Notes under the pieces: model-generated | The model's input: only the letters and a program-made list of their open reading frames with translations | What the model was told of the DNA's origin: nothing | Database searches by the model: none | Translations under genes and position numbers: made by a program | Assembly: GCA_900316315.1 (NCBI GenBank) | Contig: ONCK01000006.1 | Coordinates: 82,109 to 146,108, forward strand | Length of the DNA stretch: 64,000 bases | Reading direction: 5' to 3' | Source: an uncultured Prevotellaceae bacterium | GTDB lineage: Bacteria; Bacteroidota; Bacteroidia; Bacteroidales; Bacteroidaceae | Part shown: piece by piece, positions 58,531 through 64,000 of the stretch | Numbering within the stretch: position 1 is the first letter of the stretch | How the letters are laid out: each line of letters starts with the position of its first letter

Positions 58531-59541
58531 TTACTTTAATAGTTGCGGGAGGAAGGAGGAGACGATGAGTACAGCCAGACCGATCAGGAGGACGCCGATG
58601 GTCTTGCGGTTGCATCCGCGCCACTCCTTGAGGATGATGCCCCAGACATTGCTGAAGGTGACATTGAGAGCCATCAGGATGCACCAACTGAAGGTGAGCA
58701 GCGTCGCCGAGCTCTGGAGAAATCCCTTGCCGAGGCTGAGGCCAAAGAACTGGCTGTACCACAGCAGGCCGGCGAGGGCGCAAAAGAGCAGATTGTTGGC
58801 ATAGAGGCGGGTCTTGCGGTAGTCGCCCCATGTTTTGTTCTTATGGTTTTGGTACAGGCAGTAGACGGCGTTGGTGACAAATCCGCCGAGGGTAACCAAT
58901 AGGGTGGCAGGCAATGTCTTGTAGATATCAGGTGTGCCCTCCAGATGGAGCGGTTCGCCGAAACCGAGTCCGAGGCTGAAGCAGGCGCTCATCAGTCCGG
59001 CCAGGAAGGCGACAGTGAGGCCCTTGGTAAAGTTGAAGTCCTTGACCGCTTTTTGCTTCTCCTCATCGCTTATGCTGCGTGCCTTCATAGACCCTGCTAC
59101 GCCGATGATGGCGATGCCCAGGAGCGTCACGATGACACCTACGATGACAGGCAGGGTGAGGTCCCCGGGCCTACCGGTAAAGATAGGCGTCAGTATCGTG
59201 CCCAGACCGGCGCAGGTGCCCAGGGAGATGCTCTGGCCAAGGGCGACGCCGAGATAGCGCATGGAGAGACCGAAGGTCAGACCGCCGATGCCCCACAGGA
59301 TGCCAAAGAAGATGGTCCACAGCGACTCTGCAGGGTGCTGGGCGTAGAGGCTGATGAGCTGACTGAGTGAGGGCACGGCGAGCAGGGCGCCTATCAGAGG
59401 AAAAATGAGCCAGGCAAAGACCCCCTGGCTGAGCCAGAAGCTCTCCCAACTCCAGTCTTTGACCTTGTTGATTGGCACGTAGGAGCTGCTCTGACCGAAG
59501 CTCCCGACGGCGATAATCAACAGACCGATGAGAATATCCAT
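58531..59541 (-). CDS. rhaT: L-rhamnose:proton symporter
   Basis: The 336-residue protein has about ten membrane helices and begins with the RhaT pattern of an N-terminal helix, SSYVPINKVKDWSWESFWLSQG. Further marks are LWGIGGLTFGLSMRYLGVALGQSISLGTCAGLGTILTP and the C-terminal WRGCNRKTIGVLLIGLAVLI. It carries L-rhamnose across the inner membrane. It starts 12 bases after rhaA and precedes rhaD. Confidence 0.94.
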   Translation of the reverse strand: MDILIGLLIIAVGSFGQSSSYVPINKVKDWSWESFWLSQGVFAWLIFPLIGALLAVPSLSQLISLYAQHPAESLWTIFFGILWGIGGLTFGLSMRYLGVALGQSISLGTCAGLGTILTPIFTGRPGDLTLPVIVGVIVTLLGIAIIGVAGSMKARSISDEEKQKAVKDFNFTKGLTVAFLAGLMSACFSLGLGFGEPLHLEGTPDIYKTLPATLLVTLGGFVTNAVYCLYQNHKNKTWGDYRKTRLYANNLLFCALAGLLWYSQFFGLSLGKGFLQSSATLLTFSWCILMALNVTFSNVWGIILKEWRGCNRKTIGVLLIGLAVLIVSSFLPQLLK

Positions 59542-59553
59542 GACCTCGGAGAA

Positions 59554-60807
59554 TTACTTGCGCTTGGAGGTGACGTCGGCTTCGTACTTTTGGACATCCT
59601 TGATGTAGTCTTCGCCCACAGGAACATTGTTCTTGAGGTTGAAGTAGTCGTAGACAGCGCCGAAGGGCAGTGTCTTGAGTTCTTCGAGCAGGGCGAGCCG
59701 CTCAAACCACTGTCCTTCATCCTCATACTTGCGCAGGATGTCCAGCGGCTCGAGTAGAGCCTGAAGCAGGGCCTTCTGTGCGGCGCGGGTGCCGATGATA
59801 TAGGCTCCGATACGATTGATGCTGGCGTCGAAGTAGTCCAGTCCGATGTGGGCGCGGCCCAGCGCATTGGCACGTACGAGCTCGGCAAAGAGATTGCGCG
59901 TTTTGTCGTCAAAGAGGGTGACATGGTCGCTGTCCCAGTGCATGGGGCGGGACACGTGGAGCATGAGCTCCGGCACGTAGAGCAGGAGACTCGGGATCAT
60001 GTCAGCCACATTCTCTGTCGGCTCGTAGTGGCCCGTGTCGAGGGTATAGATGACGTTGTTTTTGGAGCAGTAGCCGGCGTAGAAGTCGTGAGAGCCCACG
60101 GTGTAGGCCTCCATGCCGATGCCGAAGAGCTTGGCCTCGAGGCAGGTCTTCATGTCGGGCAGCTTCTCAGAGAGGATGTCGTCGAGTGACTCCTTGAGAA
60201 TCTGGCGGTAGCGGTAGCGCTCCACGGTGATGTCTTTGAGGCCGTCGTGTATCCAGATATTCATGATACAGGGATCTCCCTGGGCTTTGCCCATGGCGTC
60301 AGCAATGTGGCGGCAGCGCTTGGTGTGCTCGATCCAGAAGTCGCGGATCTCCTTGTCGGGATTGGAGAGGGTGAGGTAGCCGCTTTTGGGATGGGAGAAA
60401 GAGGTCGAGTTGAAGTCGAGTTTGAGGCCTTTGTCCTTGGCCCACTGCATCCAGCCGGTGAAGTGCTCGGGACCGACTTGGTCACGGTCGACGAACTTGC
60501 CGCCAAACTCGCCGTAGGTCTCGTGCAGATTGAGGCGGAAGGTGCCGCCGAGCAGGGAGATCACTTCCTCGATATCCTGGCGCAGCTGGTCGATATTGGT
60601 AGCGCGGCCGGGATAGTTGCCGGTAGTCTGTATGCCGCCTGAGAGGGCTTCGTTACGCTCAAAGCCCACCACATCGTCAGCCTGCCAGCAGTGTAGGCTA
60701 ATAGGAGTTTTCTCCAGTTGGGCGATGGCCTTGTCCGTGTCAATGCCGAGAGCGGCATAGCGCTCTTTGGCTACCTTGTAGGAGGATTCGATTTGCTTGT
60801 TGTTCAT
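59554..60807 (-). CDS. rhaA: L-rhamnose isomerase
   Basis: The 417-residue enzyme converts L-rhamnose to L-rhamnulose. Identifying segments are ISLHCWQADDVVGFE, LRLNLHETYGEFGGKFVDRDQVGPEHF, LDFNSTSFSHPKSGYLTLSNPD, IWIHDGLKD and LDTGHYEPTENVADMI, which hold the metal-binding Glu, Asp and His residues of the barrel. The start MNNKQIESSY at 60807 is chosen on homology; an ATG 15 codons earlier is less likely. It lies 41 bases after rhaB. Confidence 0.96.
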   Translation of the reverse strand: MNNKQIESSYKVAKERYAALGIDTDKAIAQLEKTPISLHCWQADDVVGFERNEALSGGIQTTGNYPGRATNIDQLRQDIEEVISLLGGTFRLNLHETYGEFGGKFVDRDQVGPEHFTGWMQWAKDKGLKLDFNSTSFSHPKSGYLTLSNPDKEIRDFWIEHTKRCRHIADAMGKAQGDPCIMNIWIHDGLKDITVERYRYRQILKESLDDILSEKLPDMKTCLEAKLFGIGMEAYTVGSHDFYAGYCSKNNVIYTLDTGHYEPTENVADMIPSLLLYVPELMLHVSRPMHWDSDHVTLFDDKTRNLFAELVRANALGRAHIGLDYFDASINRIGAYIIGTRAAQKALLQALLEPLDILRKYEDEGQWFERLALLEELKTLPFGAVYDYFNLKNNVPVGEDYIKDVQKYEADVTSKRK

Positions 60808-60848
60808 GTCTGTATGTATTTTTAGATTTGATATTAGCGGTGGATGGG

Positions 60849-62330
60849 TCAATGTTTCTGGTTCTTGGACGTGACCTTGAGGTATTGGTCATAGGCTGCG
60901 GCCCATTGGCCGGTGTCCTGTGGCTTGTAGAGGCGGGGCTGCACGAGATGGCGTATCATGGAGCGCATCTCCCACACATCCTTGACGAGTCCGCAGGCCT
61001 TGGCCTGCATCATGATGTTGCCCGTTGCCGTTGCCTCCTGAGGACCCGCGTATACGTCGACACCCAGAGCGTTGGCTGTGAATTGATTGAGTAGGTAGTT
61101 TTGCGACCCGCCGCCGATGATATGGAGCCGTCTGAGGGCAAAGGGAGCCATGGTCTCAAGCAGGTGGAAGACCTGGCGGTAGCGCATTGCCAGCGAGTCA
61201 AAGATACAGCGGGCGATTGCCTTGTAGCCGTCTGGCACAGGCTGTCCTGTCTCGCGGCAATAGGTCTGGATAGCCGACACCATGGAGTCGGTATGGGCAA
61301 ACTCGGGGGCGTCGGGATAGATGAAGGAATGAAAGCCAGGAGTGCCCTCTATGTTGGCGTAAAATTGGTCATAATCATCAGGAGCGTCACTCCATTCAGC
61401 CCTGCAGCGCTCAAAGAGCCACATGCCGCAGATATTCTTGAGGAAGCGCGTTGTCCCCTCGATACCGCCTTCGTTGGTGAAATTTTCCTCGTAGCTCTTT
61501 TCGTTGATGATGGGTTGCAGCGTCTCGATGCCCATGAGGCTCCAAGTGCCACTGCTGAGATAGGCGAACTCCTTGTCCTCAGCAGGTACGGCGGCGACGG
61601 CTGACGCGGTGTCATGTCCGGCGACGGCAACCACAGGGACAGCTCCCAGTCCTGTCAGCTGTTGGAGTTCCGGTGTGAGGGCTCCGATCTGCTGGCCCGG
61701 CTGGGCGTAGGGGGCAAACTGCTCCTCCCTGATTCCCATTGGCTGGAGCAGTTGCGGGATGACCTTGCCGGTCGAGGGGTCCATCATCTGGGAGGTGGAG
61801 AGTATCGTACGCTCGGTCACCATCTTGCCTGTCAGCAGGTAGCTCAGGGCGTCAGGCAGTAGCAGTATCTTGTCTGCTTGGGCGAGCGCGGCGTCATGGT
61901 GGCGCCACAGGGTATAGAGCTGGAAGAGCGTATTGAAGCTCATAAACTGTATGCCCGTTGCCTCGTAAACTTGCTTAGCCGGGATGATCTTGAAATATTC
62001 GTCCATCATACCTTCCGTATGAGGGTCGCGATAGCTATAAGGGCTGCGCAGTGGCATGCCGTCTTTGCCAATCAGCACGAAGTCCACCCCCCACGTGTCG
62101 ATGCCGATGCTGTCGAGGCGGATATGCTCTGAGGCTGCCTTCTGGAGGCCCTTGACGATCTCCTGATAGAGATGAAGGAGGTCCCAGTACTGGTGACCCT
62201 GCATGTGTATGATGTCGTGGTGAAAACGCGTGTTGACCCTCATGCTCAGTTGCCCGTCGCTGAAGGTGCCGATAATCGTCCTGCCGCTGGTAGCGCCGAG
62301 GTCGACGGCAAAGAAGTTGTATTGTCTCAT
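60849..62330 (-). CDS. rhaB: L-rhamnulokinase
   Basis: The 493-residue FGGY-family kinase phosphorylates L-rhamnulose. The ASKHA phosphate loop AVDLGATSGRTI is at residues 8-19, IGIDTWGVDFVLIG near 83, VAGHDTASAVAAVPA near 240 and HIIGGGSQNYLLNQFTANALGVDVYAGP near 400. The start at 62330 is set by the first loop; an upstream ATG at 62399 lies before the promoter-like -7 box's likely start site and is rejected. It opens the operon rhaB-rhaA-rhaT-rhaD. Confidence 0.95.
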   Translation of the reverse strand: MRQYNFFAVDLGATSGRTIIGTFSDGQLSMRVNTRFHHDIIHMQGHQYWDLLHLYQEIVKGLQKAASEHIRLDSIGIDTWGVDFVLIGKDGMPLRSPYSYRDPHTEGMMDEYFKIIPAKQVYEATGIQFMSFNTLFQLYTLWRHHDAALAQADKILLLPDALSYLLTGKMVTERTILSTSQMMDPSTGKVIPQLLQPMGIREEQFAPYAQPGQQIGALTPELQQLTGLGAVPVVAVAGHDTASAVAAVPAEDKEFAYLSSGTWSLMGIETLQPIINEKSYEENFTNEGGIEGTTRFLKNICGMWLFERCRAEWSDAPDDYDQFYANIEGTPGFHSFIYPDAPEFAHTDSMVSAIQTYCRETGQPVPDGYKAIARCIFDSLAMRYRQVFHLLETMAPFALRRLHIIGGGSQNYLLNQFTANALGVDVYAGPQEATATGNIMMQAKACGLVKDVWEMRSMIRHLVQPRLYKPQDTGQWAAAYDQYLKVTSKNQKH

Positions 62331-62364
62331 GTCTTGTGTGCGTGTAGGTGAATACAGAGGTTTT

Positions 62365-62381
62365 GTGTACACAATATCGTG
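62365..62381. promoter_or_regulatory. candidate operator near the rha start site
   Basis: GTGTACAC (62365-62372) is a perfect palindrome overlapping CACAATATCGTG (62370-62381), an imperfect one, close to where rha transcription should begin. No regulator gene for rhamnose is seen in the window, so this is only a candidate. Confidence 0.3.
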
Positions 62382-62386
62382 TGCGA

Positions 62387-62418
62387 CGAAATTACGCAAA
62401 AATCTGTATATTGGCCAA
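62387..62418 (-). promoter_or_regulatory. probable promoter of the rha operon
   Basis: On the minus strand TTGG (62418-62415) and TAATTTCG (62394-62387) are 20 bases apart. The -7 box differs from TAnnTTTG at one base, which would suit an activated promoter. The leader before the rhaB ATG would be about 50 bases. Confidence 0.5.
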
Positions 62419-62661
62419 GTTCAGCCGCCTATTTTTTGGACTTTCGCTTCAAAAAAAGATATTTTGGAGCGCGACATCGTCCTACAGTATCCTCTTGTGC
62501 TGGTCTGACAGGTCCCGCAGCTGCTTCACCCCGGGGTGACGGACGAAGAGCGCTGCATGTAGGAGTCTGTCTCTTGGCTGTTGTGCCTCTGCCGGTTGGT
62601 GGCGGATCATCTATGCCCGCAAATGGTCTACACACAGACACCGTTGTCTTGGTGGCTGTAA

Positions 62662-63075
62662 AGGAGCGGATATAGTTACGCAAATGACCTACCCGTAGAT
62701 AATAAGGACGGCAGCGCATCAAAGGAACTCGGCGACCATTTCGAGCAAGCTTGGATAAGCCCGAAAACAGGAAAAGCTCCGCAACTCACCCTTGTTCATG
62801 GAGATACCGATGACGAGCTTTTCTCCAAGTTCGAGAAGCAGACACAGGCCGTCGGGCGGTACGATATAGGGATAAACTACTTGGATAAAACAGGACACGT
62901 TATTACCGCCGAAAGGCTTCCGAACGGCGACATACACTTCTACGGCGCCCAAAGCGGCGCATTCCTCAATCTTGAAGAATACGCCGACCGTGATGTTGAG
63001 TATTTCGAAGTGCTGAGAATAGACAGACTTCTACTGCGTAAAGACTTAATCAAGAAGATAGCTCGTCGTCTTTAG
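62662..63075 (+). pseudogene. 5'-truncated gene, C-terminal fragment of unknown family
   Basis: An open frame from just after TAA (62659-62661) to TAG at 63073-63075 reads protein-like sequence from about 62701: GSASKELGDHFEQAW, PQLTLVHGDTDDELFSKFE, GHVITAERLPNGDIHFYG and a basic end DLIKKIARRL. There is no ATG in frame before this and no promoter, so it is a fragment with its 5' part lost. The look of the C-terminal domain and the neighbouring fragments suggest phage or other mobile-element origin, but I cannot name the family. Confidence 0.55.
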
Positions 63076-63088
63076 CTTGTTTATAAGC

Positions 63089-63293
63089 CTAATAAATTTC
63101 ATCAACATTCAGCACGGGGAACACTTTTCCCGTGGAGCTTATCTTGATAATGTGTGGGTGTCTTGTATAACGTGGGCGACCTGTGAAATCGATATGGAAG
63201 TACTTATACCCGCCCTTTTCCGCAGAAGGTCGCACGATAATTATACCCCCGCTGCGAAGCATATTTGATTGCTATTTGTCTGTAATCTTTCAT
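63089..63293 (-). pseudogene. small gene with an apparent frameshift in a G tract
   Basis: From ATG at 63293 the frame reads MKDYRQIAIKYASQRG and then runs out after 29 residues. From a GGGGG tract (CCCCC on the plus strand, 63246-63250) the next frame reads GGIIIVRPSAEKGGYKYFH, continues through IDFTGRPRYTRHPHIIKIS and ends LNVDEIY at TAG (63089). Removing one G would fuse both into a protein of about 67 residues. Alternatively the second frame alone is a 57-residue gene starting with ATG at 63262. I do not recognise the family. It ends 13 bases from the convergent fragment at 62662-63075. Confidence 0.5.
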
Positions 63294-63309
63294 CGCTTTG
63301 CAAAGTTAG

Positions 63310-63632
63310 TTATTTGAGCTTAAATCGCTGTCTGTGCGCTTTACTTTTGTCTTGCGTGTAATTATCGCCAGACGAATTGTCTCTGAAATTTGGGGCGTTT
63401 CTGCGCTTTTTCCGAGCAATCGGCTCGCGGGTGATATACACTGGCGACCCTCGTAGGCTGTGCCGTCTGAAACGCCGATGTTCCACAGGCGCGTAAACTG
63501 GCAGCCGACCTGCTCGGCGGTGAAGAAATCATATATCGCCGCAAGGCTGTGGAAAAAGAACTCCGTGTGCCCGTCCTCCGCCCCAGCGGGCGGCTGTTTG
63601 GAAGCCACACGGTAGATATATTCCCCGCTCAT
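63310..63632 (-). pseudogene. small gene with an apparent 2-base frame break
   Basis: From ATG at 63632 the first part reads MSGEYIYRVASKQPPAGAED, HTEFFFHSLAAIYDFFTAEQ and ends SDGTAYEGRQC. In the original frame the sequence then loses protein character; from an ATAT tract (plus strand 63434-63437) the alternative frame reads ITREPIARKKRRNAP and continues to TAA at 63310. Loss of two bases would restore one gene of about 105 residues. The start overlaps the upstream membrane-protein fragment by ATGA. The family is not recognised; mobile-element origin is inferred from the neighbours. Confidence 0.5.
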
Positions 63633-63748
63633 AACGCGCCACCTTTCCCGATAAAGATAATTAACAGGGCTGGCGCAATTCCGACCGCTGTTCCGATAGC
63701 GTCGGCGGCGAGGTCGCCCCACGAGAACCTGTTTCCTGGCCGCGTCAT
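63629..63748 (-). CDS. small membrane protein or C-terminal fragment of one
   Basis: A 39-residue frame reads RFSWGDLAADAIGTAVGIA, followed by one hydrophobic helix PALLIIFI and GKGGAL. Its TGA overlaps the next ATG (ATGA), a sign of real translation coupling. The first residues (MTRPGN) follow a region without similarity, so this may be the end of a larger membrane protein whose front is lost. Function unknown. Confidence 0.4.
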   Translation of the reverse strand: MTRPGNRFSWGDLAADAIGTAVGIAPALLIIFIGKGGAL

Positions 63749-63870
63749 GTCCCAGCAGGGCCGTCGGAAGGGACGGGTGTGGCTGTGGAGTAGGCGGGGC
63801 ATAGCCGGCAGATGGTGAAGGAATAGGATAAGAGGAGCGTTGTGTGCTACCCTCTATGCCAGAGATACTT

Positions 63871-63929
63871 ACAAGGCGGCTTGCTGTCGGCACTATATCG
63901 GTCCTGGTTTGTACGGCAAGCCACCTTGT
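63871..63929. repeat. 17-bp inverted repeat beside the tandem array
   Basis: ACAAGGCGGCTTGCTGT (63871-63887) pairs with 63913-63929 at 15 of 17 positions, with a 25-base loop. Its second arm runs into the tandem array. Confidence 0.65.
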
Positions 63930-64000
63930 ACGCTATACAAGGCTACGCTATACAAGGCTACGCTATACAAGGCTACGCTATACAAGGCTACGCTATACAA
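63929..64000. repeat. 15-bp tandem repeat array, cut by the window edge
   Basis: The unit TACGCTATACAAGGC is repeated without change 4.8 times to the last base of the window. The first unit with the preceding bases forms CCTTGT-N7-ACAAGG, the same inverted repeat found in the dispersed repeats at 9.4 and 28.3 kb. There are no spacers, so it is not a CRISPR array. Confidence 0.9.

Larger units (their letters stand above)
62662..63748. mobile_element. possible decayed prophage or mobile-element segment
   Basis: Four protein-like stretches within 1.1 kb are truncated or carry frame breaks: a 5'-less fragment on the plus strand and three minus-strand pieces, two joined by an ATGA overlap. They lie between the rha operon and a tandem repeat array. 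No integrase, transposase or attachment site is visible, so the class of element is unknown. Confidence 0.4.

Noticed and set aside
63929..64000. CRISPR array at the right edge
   Set aside because: The repeats are 15 bp, identical and directly abutting, with no spacers; no cas gene is in the window.

Overview
The window is chromosomal DNA from a member of the Bacteroidales (Bacteroidota). Support comes from Bacteroidota-type promoters (-7 TAnnTTTG, with TTTG or TTGG about 20 bp upstream) in front of several genes, the near absence of Shine-Dalgarno sites, and families typical of the phylum: DUF4290, PCMD and calycin-like proteins, PorT-type barrels, OstA-like protein, a short ATP synthase epsilon subunit, and a long PPi-dependent phosphofructokinase. 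The genus cannot be fixed from the sequence alone.

Layout. 1-4.5 kb, minus strand: F-type ATP synthase genes (atpD-atpC-atpI-like-atpB-atpE, cut by the left edge) preceded by ATP-dependent phosphofructokinase. 5.0-8.6 kb, minus: a three-gene secreted/outer-membrane operon (PCMD lipoprotein, PorT-like barrel, calycin/PCMD protein) behind a clear promoter. 8.6-10.1 kb: gene-poor DNA with repeats. 10.1-11.5 kb, minus: two unrecognised genes. 11.7-17.5 kb, plus: trigger factor, clpP, clpX, recQ. 18.4-27.7 kb, plus: guaB, then a parvulin-SurA-OstA-MutL cluster and an OmpA-family porin. 29.1-34.1 kb, plus: RNase P RNA, purB, an rluB-type pseudouridine synthase with a long low-complexity N-terminus, and asnS. 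34.7-44.0 kb, plus: PPi-phosphofructokinase, then a tight run GH25 lysozyme-rarA-pcrA/uvrD-rlmD-unknown-metallo-hydrolase lipoprotein. 44.5 kb: a lipocalin-like lipoprotein. 45.2-49.6 kb, minus: tsaB-DUF4290-rimM-dxr-rseP. 50.1-53.5 kb, minus: secreted DUF362 protein, S41 protease lipoprotein, DUF3316-like barrel. 54.5-56.2 kb, plus: membrane FMN-binding/4Fe-4S protein with an exported nitroreductase. 56.5-62.4 kb, minus: a gene remnant, MgtC family protein and the L-rhamnose operon rhaB-rhaA-rhaT-rhaD. 62.7-64.0 kb: fragments with frame breaks that look like a decaying mobile element, then a 15-bp tandem array running off the edge.

Most of the window is housekeeping: energy (ATP synthase, two phosphofructokinases of different phosphoryl donor), protein quality control (Tig, ClpXP, parvulins, RseP), envelope biogenesis, DNA repair (RecQ, MutL, RarA, PcrA), RNA modification and nucleotide synthesis. 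The accessory content is the PCMD operon, the FMN/4Fe-4S-nitroreductase pair, rhamnose use and the right-hand remnant. Less expected signals lie between genes: a dispersed repeat built from a 21-bp unit and, at two sites, a CCTTGT-N7-ACAAGG inverted repeat; two related hairpins whose mismatches become G.U pairs only in minus-strand RNA; and a 32-bp sequence in inverted copies 3.8 kb apart.
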